Assembly (NCBI GenBank): GCA_001766655.1
Contig: MJCC01000009.1
Coordinates: 191,496 to 255,495 of the forward strand
Origin: Phytomonas francai
Lineage: Eukaryota > Euglenozoa > Kinetoplastea > Trypanosomatida > Trypanosomatidae
Direction of reading: 5' to 3'
Length of the DNA: 64,000 nt
Part shown: in pieces, positions 1-10,931 of the stretch
How positions within the stretch are numbered: the first letter of the stretch is position 1
Layout of the letters: each line of letters begins with the position of its first letter
Made by a program: the position numbers and the translations under genes
The notes under the pieces: generated by a model
Seen by the model: the letters and a program-made list of their open reading frames with translations, nothing else
Database searches by the model: none
Told to the model about the DNA's origin: nothing

Positions 1-93
1 CAAAAAAAATGAGAAAAAAATTTCTTCCTTTTTTCCTTCCGACTCTCAAGAAATCCCATCGATTACCTGACGATTCCCATTCCCCCCTCTACG

Positions 94-786
94 ATGCTCT
101 CGGTCGTGCCCTCGCTCGTGAAGTACGAGACGCCCTCGCTTCTGCCGCGGGTCGAGGAGGGCGGCGGGAAGGCGGGGGCCGAGGCCGCGGGGCCGCGTCC
201 CGAGGACGTCCTCTACAGCATCCTGCCGCCGCGCGAGTTCGAGGCCGAGGGCCAGCGTTGGGTGCAGTACCCCTCGAGCACCCCCGCCACCCGCCTCGAC
301 GTGATTAACCTGCAGGAGCGGCTCGACGAGCTCCTCGTGGAGCGGCAGGCGCGGGAGACCGGGATCTGCCCGATCCGCGAGGAGCTCTACAGCCAGGCCT
401 TCGACGAGATCATCCGGCAGGTCACCGTGAACTGCGCGGAGCGCGGGCTGCTGCTGCTCCGCGTCCGAGACGAGATCCGGATGACCCTCGACGCCTACCG
501 CTCGATCTACGAGAGCAGCGCGGCCTTCGGCATGCGCAAGGCCCTCCACGCCGAGCAGCACCGCGTGAAGCTCGAGGCCCAGGTCTTCGCCCTCGAGCGC
601 GAGAAGGAGGCCCTCCAGCAGCAGGTCCGCGAGCTCGAGGAGGAGTGCCGGCAGATGGAGGAAGGCGAGGCCCAGCGCCGCGAGGCCGTCGAGCAAAAAC
701 ACGCCGAGGAGATCAACTACTTCCGACGGACCTACCAGACCCTCACGGCGAATATGCAGACCGTCCTGAATCCCACCAAGACCTAG
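94..786 (+). CDS. DNALI1: Axonemal inner-arm dynein light chain p28 (DNALI1 family)
   Basis: A 230-residue protein of the p28/DNALI1 family, the light chain bound to single-headed inner-arm dyneins of the flagellar axoneme. The family hallmarks are visible: an ILPPREF-type segment near residue 49, a QERLDELL helix followed by ARETGICPIREELYSQAFDE, a central helix with LLLRVRDEIRMTLDAY, and a long Glu/Arg/Gln-rich coiled coil from about residue 145 to 205. The tail contains the conserved INYFRRTYQTLTANMQ. The length is a little shorter than animal and algal homologues because the N-terminal extension is short. The ATG at 94 is the first in frame. The gene is strongly GC-rich, unlike the AT-rich DNA after it. 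The family call is secure; flagellar location is inferred from the family. Confidence 0.9.
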   Translation: MLSVVPSLVKYETPSLLPRVEEGGGKAGAEAAGPRPEDVLYSILPPREFEAEGQRWVQYPSSTPATRLDVINLQERLDELLVERQARETGICPIREELYSQAFDEIIRQVTVNCAERGLLLLRVRDEIRMTLDAYRSIYESSAAFGMRKALHAEQHRVKLEAQVFALEREKEALQQQVRELEEECRQMEEGEAQRREAVEQKHAEEINYFRRTYQTLTANMQTVLNPTKT

Positions 787-2079
<1,293 letters not shown>

Positions 2080-3286
2080 ACGGCGACGTCGGGGATGCAA
2101 AAGGAGACCCCGCGTAGGATGTTGGTCCCTCATACCACTACAATCCTTTTCCTTATAAATAATTTTCTCTGTGCTTCTTTCTTGCTCGTCTTCCCTGAAA
2201 GATGGTAGCACTACCACTATTATTATCATTGGTGGATACTTAAAAAATAATATATATGCATATCTATAAAGAACGAACGAAAGAAGGAATGAAAACTTTG
2301 GTGAAAAGGCATCAACCTTAAGGTAAAATATAAATATTGTATGCATATATGGTATTTATCAAAATTTTGTTCAAAGGTAAAAATGAGTAAAAGAAGGTAA
2401 ATTCGTTTGGAGGTAGTATTAGAACTTAGCACTATTATTTTTTCACCCCCAAAAAGAGAATTATACGACTCTTTGTGCGTTATTTGGTGATTTTTTTTAT
2501 ATGCAAAGGCATTTTTATCACTACTACTATTATTATTACTAATTTACTGAAAATAAAAACATAAATTTCTTCATAAGGGCGAATATGGGTAAGCAGGATA
2601 TGAAAAATGTAAGGAAGTGTAGGGGGAAATGACCCTCTCTGTTGGTTAACGTCTAGAGACTTTTGGAAATGTTCTATTAATTCTTCACGATTGCCCCTAC
2701 TCTTTCAATCTCGAATATCTTTTGCCTACACACATAACTGTAACGGTTTTCACACATAAGTACAGAATATTCTCCAATGGCAGTAGACGCTATGATGAGT
2801 GCTTCATCGTCAAGTTATCCTCCTCATCGTGTTCTTCCTCCAAATCTACACCCTACGAAAAAACAGTCCTTATCGTTTCACTATTGATCAGGAATGAATT
2901 GAGGACACGGATTTCCCTCTCTCTCTCTCTCTCGTTGGCTATCCTTTGTTCACTAAAGGACTAAGAAAATTATTGTGTATGTTATGGGCCAAATTGGGAA
3001 AGGCATCCCAAAAAGCGTGTCCAATAAACCTTGCGTCAAGTGTGATTACTCCTTTTTAATTGTATAAACATATTTTGCTTCAGTCTTCTACAACCCCTCT
3101 TTTTGATTATTCCTTTGTTTTCACAGTCGTTCCCCTAAACAAAAAAAAAAAACGGGATCCTACTCGGCCTTTCTGAAAAGCAGAACGGTAAAGCAGGTGT
3201 TATAGCCCATAGGGGGAAAAAGACGCTTGTCTCCTCATTTAGACCTCGTGGATCGTTTTTATCTTTTTTTAAATAAAAAAGACAAG
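2080..3286. other. Intergenic region of about 1.2 kb
   Basis: AT-rich DNA with a short (TC)n run near 2915-2935 and no supported gene. A 36-codon ATG ORF at 2777-2887 (beginning MAVDAMMSAS) is too short to trust. A longer open frame at 2722-2964 lacks an ATG start. Confidence 0.55.
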
Positions 3287-4174
3287 ATGCGCCGACCAAC
3301 CTGCCAAGCATCTTTCCGCATTCCTGAGTCCTTCTTGCTAGTTAACTGCGCCTGTCTGCTTCTCTCGCGGCCGCGTTTTGCCGCCGTTTACAGCCCCCGG
3401 CGGAGCTATTACTGGCCGTACAGCGCGGATTTGGTCCCGAAAGAGGCCACCGTCTCCAGCTTTCAGTCAAGCTCCCTGCCGAGCGTGCGGGAGCGGGTGA
3501 TCGACGAGTACGCGTTGGGCCCTCTTTTTGGAGCCTCAACGCCGCTCTGCACGTTGGGGTTTGCCGGATCACCGCGGGAGATCATGAAGGTCAAACGCAA
3601 GCTTCGGGATGGACTTGCGGAGCTGATTTCTTGCGAGGCCCATCAACTTCGTTTCGGATCGCTTGTGCAGACGAAGGAGATGCTTTTATATCGCGGAAAT
3701 ACGCCAGAATCACCACGGCTGGCAGACGGCCCTGGTAGTGGTTTGGCTGAGGCTCATCGCCGTCGAACGAGATACGCACGGCTTCCGATTCGAGCGCGTA
3801 CTTTGCTCGATGTTTATTTCTTGGAGGGAGAGGCTGATGAAGAGGAACGCCGGCAGCTTGGAAACTTTGTTCAGGACCGCCTTCTTTCACCCTTGTCGAG
3901 CGATATTTTCGCAGACGATGACGAAAGGGGTACATTATCAAATAAAGAGGAGCCTTCATCCTCAAGAAGCATGAGCATGGTGAGGGGTGCGTCTTCAGAG
4001 GAACTAGACAACGTTATAGTTAGACTTAAAGCTCTTGGGGTTGTCTACTGTGAGCTCTCTTATGAGGGGCTGGACGACTCAAAAGACTATACATTTGAGG
4101 AGCTGCATGGAAAGGCGGTGGGGGAGGACAAGATAAAACAGGTAATGGAAAGATGGGAGCGGCGATTAGCGTAG
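3287..4174 (+). CDS. Conserved-looking protein of unknown function
   Basis: A 295-residue protein that I do not recognise. The ATG at 3287 is the first in the frame; the frame is open upstream to 3227 but without ATG. The N-terminus has a basic start and then a hydrophobic stretch (residues 16-27, SFLLVNCACLLLS), which could be a signal anchor or part of a mitochondrial presequence. It is followed by Arg/Tyr-rich segments. The middle has a globular feel (residues 75-130, KVKRKLRDGLAELISCEAH), then an acidic Ser-rich linker (about 205-235), and a C-terminal block with LKALGVVYCELSYEGLDD and a charged helix. It sits between TPI and a p24 protein, which gives no functional hint. Codon choice and the GC-rich body support real coding. 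Confidence 0.7.
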   Translation: MRRPTCQASFRIPESFLLVNCACLLLSRPRFAAVYSPRRSYYWPYSADLVPKEATVSSFQSSSLPSVRERVIDEYALGPLFGASTPLCTLGFAGSPREIMKVKRKLRDGLAELISCEAHQLRFGSLVQTKEMLLYRGNTPESPRLADGPGSGLAEAHRRRTRYARLPIRARTLLDVYFLEGEADEEERRQLGNFVQDRLLSPLSSDIFADDDERGTLSNKEEPSSSRSMSMVRGASSEELDNVIVRLKALGVVYCELSYEGLDDSKDYTFEELHGKAVGEDKIKQVMERWERRLA

Positions 4175-4525
4175 TGCATTCGAGGTTGTTATAGTTGATG
4201 ATTGCAATTATGGGATTATTGAATAATAACACGATTAGTGCATAATACGAAGCAACCTACTAGTGGGGAATTGGGCAAAACATTTGTTTTGAGACTGGCA
4301 TGCTCTTTTCCTTTCTTTGAAGAAAATCTATTTTATTATTCCTAAATCTGCCTATAAACTTATCCAAAGACGTTGAGCCCTATAGTTCTATGAGCAGGAT
4401 ACACCGGTGTTCACCTCCCTTTCGCTTCTGTGGTCCCCTTTGGTCAAGCCAGGATAAATATAATTAATCGCATCTACATATCTTTATTTATTTAGTTAGT
4501 TAGTTATACGTTAGCACGCTACTTT
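4175..4525. other. Intergenic region
   Basis: No gene seen. It is AT-rich, with TTTA/TTAG repeats (4485-4512) shortly before the next start. Confidence 0.55.
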
Positions 4526-5260
4526 ATGTTTCTCAGGCATGAATCACGGAGTCCGCGTCGCGGTCTCGCCTCCGCGGGTCTTTTTAGTTTTTTTTTCTGC
4601 CTTCTTGTGTTTGTGGACTCGACGGGGGCCTTTCGCTTTGCCCTGGAGCCCGCGAAGTCGAAGTGCTTCACCTACGACGCCCTCGAGGCGGGCCGCTTTG
4701 AGGTGCGCTACCGCATGACCGCCGGGCTCTCGCCGTTCGTCGCCGTCGCGATCACGACGGCGTCGGGGCGGGTTTTGGTCGAGCACCAGCCCGCGATCCC
4801 CGACGCGAAGGAGATCTTCGAGCTCAAGTCGCCCGGCGTGATCGCGATCTGCTTTAACGTCGCCGCGAAGGCCGCGCGGGCGACCTCGCTGAACGTGAGC
4901 CTCGACCTCGTCGACGCCGACGACGCCGAGCTCACGCGGGTGAAGAAGCAGAGCTATAGTACGAGCAGCCCTATCGCGCTCGGGGTCGGGAAAGGGAGCG
5001 GGGCGCTTCGCCAGATGCGCTATATTAACGATGCCCTGATGAAGATACGCCTGTACGTGATCGCACTCGCGCAGGCCGATCGCGATATCGAGATCTCGTT
5101 TCGTATGGTGGAGCGGTCGGCGTGGAAGCTCCTGGCGGGGTTCGCCACCGTCGGGGTGGTTTTGCTCTCGATCAACTATCTGAGGCTTCGGAAGTTCTTG
5201 TACAAGATGAGTATGATAAAAAAGAAGCCTAGCTCTAGAAAGTCAGCGGCAAGTACTTAG
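4526..5260 (+). CDS. p24 / emp24-gp25L family cargo receptor (GOLD domain)
   Basis: A 244-residue type I membrane protein with p24 architecture. It has an N-terminal signal peptide (hydrophobic core about residues 17-36, ending at STGAFRFAL), a luminal GOLD beta-sandwich containing the two expected cysteines (KCFTYDA and VIAICFN), a membrane-proximal helical segment, one transmembrane helix at about 202-220 (LLAGFATVGVVLLSINYL) and a short basic tail. Proteins of this family cycle between ER and Golgi and help package GPI-anchored cargo into COPII vesicles, a heavy traffic route in kinetoplastids. The tail is lysine-rich (MIKKKPSSRKS) but does not end in a classical KKXX motif. The start is the first ATG of the frame. 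The subfamily (alpha, beta, gamma or delta) was not determined. Confidence 0.82.
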   Translation: MFLRHESRSPRRGLASAGLFSFFFCLLVFVDSTGAFRFALEPAKSKCFTYDALEAGRFEVRYRMTAGLSPFVAVAITTASGRVLVEHQPAIPDAKEIFELKSPGVIAICFNVAAKAARATSLNVSLDLVDADDAELTRVKKQSYSTSSPIALGVGKGSGALRQMRYINDALMKIRLYVIALAQADRDIEISFRMVERSAWKLLAGFATVGVVLLSINYLRLRKFLYKMSMIKKKPSSRKSAAST

Positions 5261-5383
5261 GATACTGCATGTTTGCATCTACCCTTATGGGGCTTCCATG
5301 TATAAAAGAATCTAACGATAGCGAAGAAAAGCGCTACGTCTAAGGTAATTATGTAAAGCGAGTGTGTGGCTAATGTTACTATC

Positions 5384-5412
5384 TATATGTATATATATAT
5401 ATATATATATTA
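5384..5412. repeat. (TA)n microsatellite
   Basis: An almost pure TA dinucleotide run with one G interruption. It is one of several such tracts in this window. Confidence 0.9.
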
Positions 5413-5780
5413 TTTTACCGTGCTTTGGAATTTTATTCTTATGCTTACATCTTTTTGCCTCCAACGAACCTGTTTTAGGGAGGGTTTCTAAGGTGTGTAA
5501 AGAATTGAGTGTGCTCTAAATATCACATGTCTTCTCACCTGATAGTTTAGGCACGTACATGTATGGATGCGTCAGGAAACAATAGTTTTTTAATTGAAAA
5601 TTGATGGTTATTGGTTTTCAATAAGCATGGAGGCGAAGTGTGTTCGCCATATATATGTATATTTACTTGCATATTAGTCCGTGTTATCCTTTGAAAAGAT
5701 GTCGTAAATATCCAGAAAGAAGCTTAAATTTTCTTTCAATGAACTGCTTCTAGTTGCTTGTTTAAATTTATCGGTTCTTT

Positions 5781-5810
5781 ATATGTATATATATATATAT
5801 ACACATATAT
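5781..5810. repeat. (TA)n microsatellite, interrupted
   Basis: A TA run interrupted by G and by ACAC, about 250 bases before the next gene start. Confidence 0.85.
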
Positions 5811-6056
5811 TTCTAAATTAAGTATTACTATGTTTAGACCCTAAATTTCCTACTTAAAAGTACTGAAAAAATAAAGTAGGACTGTTTACTCCTAATTTTC
5901 TCAAAATTTGCTGCACCAAAATATTTTTCCCTCAAGTTGTACTTTTTTCCCCCCTTTCTGGGGTGTACGTATTATTTATACGAAAGGAGCGTTATTATTT
6001 TAGGGAGAAGAAGTTTTTGTGTTTTGCTTAGTAGGTTGACCTATCAAAAAATAGAA

Positions 6057-6413
6057 ATGTTCCTTTCACCGGTTTCAATATTCTTTATCGTGTCCGCGCT
6101 GCTATTGGTCCTTTATTTTGTAATGGGTATTGTCGTACGCTACCGCTGCGGCCTGCGTCACTTTCCAGAAGTCCTTCCAAATTACATTTTTTGGTGCCGG
6201 TTATTTAGTGGTTTTGTTCGGATCATCACCTGCGGCCGGTGCCGTGTTCGAATCCCTGTCCGAAGCAATACGATGAGTGGTTTGACGATGCTGCCAAGTC
6301 GGCCAAGCCTTGCCGTTGACGTGACTTTTGAAGGACTCTCGAGCGATGATAACGAAAATTGGCATGGGATCAGCCGTGCGATGGAGCCAGCGGAAGTTGT
6401 GGTTCGAAACTAA
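6057..6413 (+). CDS. Small single-pass membrane protein with mannose-6-phosphate-receptor/Atg27-like tail
   Basis: A 118-residue protein starting at the first ATG of the frame. Residues 3-30 form a strong transmembrane segment (SIFFIVSALLLVLYFVMGIVV). It is followed by R-Y-R-C-G, then FPEVLPNYIFW, and then a cysteine-rich stretch (CRLFSGF, IITCGRC). This spacing of a glycine at the end of the membrane helix, an aromatic-Arg pair, then Pro and Phe-Trp resembles the region just after the membrane helix of cation-dependent mannose-6-phosphate receptors and Atg27-like proteins. Those proteins normally have a luminal domain before the helix, and none is present here, because the frame hits a stop at 5877. 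The product may therefore be a tail-only derivative, a truncated gene, or an unrelated small membrane protein. Function unknown. Confidence 0.6.
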   Translation: MFLSPVSIFFIVSALLLVLYFVMGIVVRYRCGLRHFPEVLPNYIFWCRLFSGFVRIITCGRCRVRIPVRSNTMSGLTMLPSRPSLAVDVTFEGLSSDDNENWHGISRAMEPAEVVVRN

Positions 6414-7123
6414 AATTAGTTATAAACGTAAAATGGATAAGGGTGCTTTGAGCAATAAAAAATATGTATGATTAATTATCAAGCACTTTTCAAACTAAAA
6501 GAGCATATGTTTCCACCCTCACCTCACCAGCGTTACGCATTCATAGGTTTTCCCTCTTTCAGATTGGAATACATTTCTTGCTTGCGACCTTGCTCTCACT
6601 TTAATACTCTAAGCGAGTCTATGGTGTATAGAAAATACAAATTGAAATCGGGATGGATTGTTGAAAGACATTTTTCAAGTCTATTTGATAGCCTCTTATT
6701 TGTACCAAAAAAATTATTATAGTTAATGACGAGTATTAAAAATTTAGATACTCTTTCTTTACTTTAGTACAATAACCTGTACATTTTTCCCCATTTTATG
6801 CATTTACCTTTGAACACGGACTATGATCATAGTTTGGTCTCTTTCGCTATATCTCTTCATTTGCAAGTCTAAAACATCCTAAACTTTAGACTCTAGTATT
6901 TATTTTAAGCACCTTGAATGCCGCCTTCTATCGTCATAGCTTTTAATTTTTAAACGTTTTGCCATTCTGAAGTTATTCTGCAAAGACGAAAAGAAATCAT
7001 CCGGCAAGATAATCCATAGACTCCGCTCTACCGAAGATCTTACATGAAGGTAATCCATTTGAGGCCTCTTTGGTCCAGTTTCTTTTGAAGAAAGGGAAAA
7101 AAATCCACGCAGATAGATCGTAA
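6414..7123. other. Intergenic region with one weak ORF
   Basis: AT-rich. An 84-codon ATG ORF at 6468-6722 is open, but its composition is ordinary for AT-rich DNA, it has no recognisable domain, and I do not call it a gene. Confidence 0.5.
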
Positions 7124-10100
7124 ATGCCGCCAAATAACACTCGAAGAAGACAAGCCATTGCTGCTGAAGCTCCTTTATTTCGGCGCAGGCCTGCCAAATC
7201 AAACGAGGAGATGCTGCTTTTCTGGATAAAGCAAGCTCGTACGCATCGACAGAAGCACCCTCCAAGCCCGCCAGTTATCGCCCAATTTCCTCCAGAACTC
7301 AGCGCAGAAGCATCCCCATCGGTCAGAAAGTCTCAAACCCTTTCTAAACCCTGCACGCCAGGAAAATCCCCCATGGTGGTAATGAAGGTGGTTGAGAAAA
7401 TGGCGGGAACCCCGGCTGCCCGGCGATCCAGCGCGCCGAAGCCCACGCCATCCTCCCCACGCTTTAGAGAAACCCCCTCCCCTCGAAACCCAACCGCCGA
7501 TGAGGCTTCTCCCCCCACGTACGCCCGTGTGGCCCAGCCGGCAAACCCATCCCAGGCGTTCGAACCCCCCACCATCATCATCGACAGCAGTATGACTACT
7601 GCCAATCCTACTATTACTGACAATGCTACGATTACTGCCAATCCTACTATTACTGACAATGCTACGATTACTGCCAATCCTACTATTACTGACAATGCTA
7701 CGATTACTGCCAATCCTACTATCACTGACAATCCTACTATTACTGCCAATGCTACGACTAATGCCAATGCTACGACTAATGCCAATGCTACGATTACTGA
7801 CAATCCTACTATTACTGATAATAGTAACAGTGCGAGCACCTTGGAGAAGGCACCCCTGCGAGCCCCCTCCGACGACCCTCCGTGTGACGGCTTCTTCAAG
7901 GCCCCCTGGCGCATGCAGGGGCTGCTGCCTGTGCTGGAGAGCCTTCTGGAGGGCTTCGTGGGGCCCCTCGCGCTCGACCTTCACCTGGCCGAGGGCCTCA
8001 GCCTTGTGCATGATCCCCTCGGCTTCGCACGAGCCCTGGCCGCGTACGAGGAGGGGGCGCAACCGGCGTCTTCCCCTGCGGCCCTCCTCCTCTTCGCGCG
8101 CGGTGGCCACGTGTACGGGATGGATACAAGCGAAGATAACCACCACCACGGCCTTTTCTCCGTCCTCGCTGCGCTTTTAATGGCTCCGGCAGTGCGAATA
8201 ATCCTTATCCACGCGCCACTCGTTTATCGGGCGCTTTTTGACTTTCTCGGGACAGATCGGGTGGAGATTGCGAATGTGGTGGATTTGGCGGCGTGGGGGG
8301 TAGTCATACGGCATTGGGGAGGGCATTACGGATGCCATAGAGGTCCTGAAGTCACCAAGGCGTTGGAGGCAGGTGAAGGGTTGGGGGTGAAGCAGGTCTG
8401 GGAGGCCCTAAAGAAATCTACACAGCAGCTTATAGAAACAAATTTTAGCCGATCTTCCTACGATTCAGAGGTAACCCTCACCAGCGTTACGACGAGAAAT
8501 ACAGTGGTTGATAAAAAGAAGTCTCAACGTGCCTTCCCTTCCATAGAGGAGGTCTCCCCGGAAAGGGATTCGCCACCTTTAGAAGAGGAACCGATTGATG
8601 TAGAAGAAATTGTTCGTCAAAGCTTTGGTGAAAGAAACCATGAGGTTAATGATAATAGACATACATTAAACGAAAATGCAGTGGGTTCTCTCGCGCAGCG
8701 AAGGCCGGGGGATGAGCGTGTTGAGGCAACTGTAGGTGGTAAACCCCGCAGACAAGTCCTTCTCCATAATCAATGGGATCGTCAGTCGCCTTGTTCGTTT
8801 TCCTTTCCTATGATGTGTAGGGAGCTTGCTTCCATATTTATGTACTATGATGAGGTTTTACAGCCATGCGAGAATGTTGGAATTGATCAAGGTGATGCTG
8901 CTTCTCCATTAACTATACTGGATTTGTGCGAGCGGCTGACGTATACCACGTTCCTATGCGCCATAATGTCCTATCATGGAGTGTTTTTAAATCGAACCCG
9001 CTTTGAAGCCTTTTTAGAGAATCTCGACGAGCAAAAAGAGGAGATTCTTCAAAAGGCCGAGCTTTGCTGGTCTGAACTTCAGTCTGAGGACTCGTCAGTG
9101 GGAAATGATTCAGCGCAAAGTGAATCCGTGAGGGCGGTATCGCGGCTATCTAACCCCACTATTGCAGCCACTGAAGAAAAAAAGCATATCATCTCCTTTT
9201 TAGATACCATTGATCCTTTCAAACTCGTGGAGTTGCTTCGCAAAAAGCTTTCACCCGTAGTCACTGTTGGGGTCTCGAAAAGAACTAAGTCCACCTCCCC
9301 TTTTCGGCCTGACCGAACGGCATGCGGGGCCTTCTTAGATTTCCTTCCAGTTCTCACCTTCGTGCGAAATCTCCGTGAATGGCTAGACCAGAATATAGAG
9401 CCTGACCGCGAGCCTCAAGCGCTCTCCTTCAAGATTTTAAATATCATTTGCCTCTCAGAGTGCTGGCTAGCGCTTCACGAGCGCCAGAAGTTCCGGAAAA
9501 GTCTTATGAATATGTTTAATTTAAGCGAAAACCCTCTCAAGTTTCGTGTGGTGTCTATTGAGGATCCTAATGGTGGAACCAATGAAAAGGTGGGGGTGGC
9601 GTACTCGATTCATCCGCGATGGGTGCCGCACGGCTCCTCGACTGGCCGTATATTCGCCGCTGCACCGAACGTGCAGACGATTCCAAAAAAGCCTCCGATC
9701 TCGAGATTTCCCATCCCCAAGCTACCCCAAGGTAGAACGAATAACAATGATAATCGCAGCCTTCACGCTGAACCAATAGGGGATAACGTAAGTTTGCTCT
9801 TTAAGGGGCAGCCCCAGTGGAGTTTGCGCTGTTTATATTGTGCACCGCCCGGCTGCGAACTTGTTTCGCTGGATTTCAACCAAATAGAACTACGGGTTCT
9901 CGCCCATCTTAGCCATGATGCTACCCTATTAAATCAATTACGAAATCGATGCGATATTTTGGAATTAATCGCGAGGACTGTATACGGTCTTTCCCCTAAA
10001 GAACCTGTTGAGGAGGTGCAACGGCGATCTGTGAAGATTATTGTGTATGGTTTGCTATATGGGATGGGTACAAACCAGATGGATCATCAGCTACAAATAA

Positions 10101-10720
10101 TGCGGAGTGCTTTCTCAAAACACACACAAAGTTCTAATACGGCGCCGCCGGAGATCCTCACCGATGACCTCTTAGAACTCCCTCAAGAGGAAGAAGAAGA
10201 AGAAACTGCTGAAAATCAAAGCAGCCTCGTTGGTCTTCGAGACCATTTTGGCGGTGGGATCACCGCGTTCGAGCTCATTCAAACCTTTTACAAGGCCTAT
10301 CCGAGAGTTCGCCACTATCTTCTCCATACTTTACGGCAAGCGGTGCATAACAAAATGCTTTCAACGCTCTCCGGTGTGCGAAGAATCGTTAATCAGACCA
10401 ACCCCGCCAAACGGAGGCAGATGTACGCTGCCTTCGCCATTCAAGGCGGCGCCGCGGATATTTTGCAGGCCGCCATGCGAGCCATCCATAAACAACGACA
10501 TGAACTGATTCCCTTCATCCCTATTTCGCCAGTGGCATTGCATATGGCGATTCATGATGAGTTAATATTTGCAGTTCCAAGTGGAGCAGTTTCAATCGTA
10601 GCGCCTCGTCTAAAGAAAATTATGGAAGAGCAGGGCGAAGCTTTAGGGCTCAGCGTTCCTTTGTATGTTTCTGTAAAAGTAGGTCTAAACCTAGGCGAAC
10701 TAGAGGAAACAGAGCTTTAG
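7124..10720 (+). CDS. Family A DNA polymerase, theta/nu type
   Basis: A 1198-residue protein ending in a complete family A polymerase domain. Visible are motif 3 (STGRIFAAAPNVQTIP, about residue 840), motif A (VSLDFNQIELRVLAHLSHD, about 914-932, metal-binding Asp), motif B/O-helix (RRSVKIIVYGLLYGMG, about 967) and motif C (IHDELIFAVP, about 1142, second catalytic Asp). The C-terminal SVKVGLNLGELEETEL matches the theta/nu style. Residues about 270-440 look like a degenerate 3'-5' exonuclease fold (VVDLAAWGVVIRHW) lacking clear metal ligands, again as in theta. No helicase domain is attached. Translesion synthesis or end joining is inferred. The N-terminal third is low complexity and holds an Asn/Thr-rich tandem repeat at residues 160-231. 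An acidic insert (QEEEEEETAE) follows the O-helix, where theta also carries insertions. Confidence 0.88.
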   Translation: MPPNNTRRRQAIAAEAPLFRRRPAKSNEEMLLFWIKQARTHRQKHPPSPPVIAQFPPELSAEASPSVRKSQTLSKPCTPGKSPMVVMKVVEKMAGTPAARRSSAPKPTPSSPRFRETPSPRNPTADEASPPTYARVAQPANPSQAFEPPTIIIDSSMTTANPTITDNATITANPTITDNATITANPTITDNATITANPTITDNPTITANATTNANATTNANATITDNPTITDNSNSASTLEKAPLRAPSDDPPCDGFFKAPWRMQGLLPVLESLLEGFVGPLALDLHLAEGLSLVHDPLGFARALAAYEEGAQPASSPAALLLFARGGHVYGMDTSEDNHHHGLFSVLAALLMAPAVRIILIHAPLVYRALFDFLGTDRVEIANVVDLAAWGVVIRHWGGHYGCHRGPEVTKALEAGEGLGVKQVWEALKKSTQQLIETNFSRSSYDSEVTLTSVTTRNTVVDKKKSQRAFPSIEEVSPERDSPPLEEEPIDVEEIVRQSFGERNHEVNDNRHTLNENAVGSLAQRRPGDERVEATVGGKPRRQVLLHNQWDRQSPCSFSFPMMCRELASIFMYYDEVLQPCENVGIDQGDAASPLTILDLCERLTYTTFLCAIMSYHGVFLNRTRFEAFLENLDEQKEEILQKAELCWSELQSEDSSVGNDSAQSESVRAVSRLSNPTIAATEEKKHIISFLDTIDPFKLVELLRKKLSPVVTVGVSKRTKSTSPFRPDRTACGAFLDFLPVLTFVRNLREWLDQNIEPDREPQALSFKILNIICLSECWLALHERQKFRKSLMNMFNLSENPLKFRVVSIEDPNGGTNEKVGVAYSIHPRWVPHGSSTGRIFAAAPNVQTIPKKPPISRFPIPKLPQGRTNNNDNRSLHAEPIGDNVSLLFKGQPQWSLRCLYCAPPGCELVSLDFNQIELRVLAHLSHDATLLNQLRNRCDILELIARTVYGLSPKEPVEEVQRRSVKIIVYGLLYGMGTNQMDHQLQIMRSAFSKHTQSSNTAPPEILTDDLLELPQEEEEEETAENQSSLVGLRDHFGGGITAFELIQTFYKAYPRVRHYLLHTLRQAVHNKMLSTLSGVRRIVNQTNPAKRRQMYAAFAIQGGAADILQAAMRAIHKQRHELIPFIPISPVALHMAIHDELIFAVPSGAVSIVAPRLKKIMEEQGEALGLSVPLYVSVKVGLNLGELEETEL
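7601..7816 (+). repeat. In-frame 18-nt tandem repeat (12 units) inside the polymerase gene
   Basis: Twelve consecutive 18-base units run without a break. The first eight form four 36-base pairs encoding ANPTITDNATIT-like sequence (the fourth pair is a variant), and the last four are shorter variants (ANATTN twice, ANATIT, DNPTIT). The unit keeps the reading frame, so expansion or contraction changes only the length of the disordered N-terminal region. Confidence 0.93.
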
Positions 10721-10931
10721 AGAAGAATCTATGGATATATAGAAAGAAAGATTTTTAAAAACTCTATATGCGTATATTTTATTATCTGTACCATGTCAAG
10801 TGCAGTGAAAATGCGCTTGAATGGTTCAAAACCTGTGACTTTACCCCTTAAACTTATTTTACATTGATCAATCATTTTCCCCATGTATTTGACCTCCTTT
10901 GAATTGTTTTCTACTAAAGAGAAAGTTTAGC

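Larger units (their letters stand above)
5261..6056. other. AT-rich intergenic region
   Basis: No gene seen. It contains two (TA)n tracts (about 5384-5412 and 5781-5810). The last 120 bases before the next ATG are open in frame but lack a start codon. Confidence 0.55.

Noticed and set aside
6240..6262. GTTCGAATCCC, similar to a tRNA T arm
   Set aside because: The stem does not pair and the string lies inside an open reading frame.
7199..8149. Open frame on the - strand with Ile/Ser/Arg repeats
   Set aside because: It is only the antisense translation of the 18-base repeat array in the polymerase gene.
7623..8180. Leu/Met-rich open frame on the + strand within the polymerase gene
   Set aside because: Alternative frame of the same 18-base repeats. 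The hydrophobic look is caused by the repeat unit, and the polymerase frame is continuous.
7124..10720. Bacterial-type DNA polymerase I or mitochondrial Pol I-like enzyme
   Set aside because: The degenerate exonuclease region, the inserts after the O-helix and the theta-like C-terminal ending fit the theta/nu branch better.
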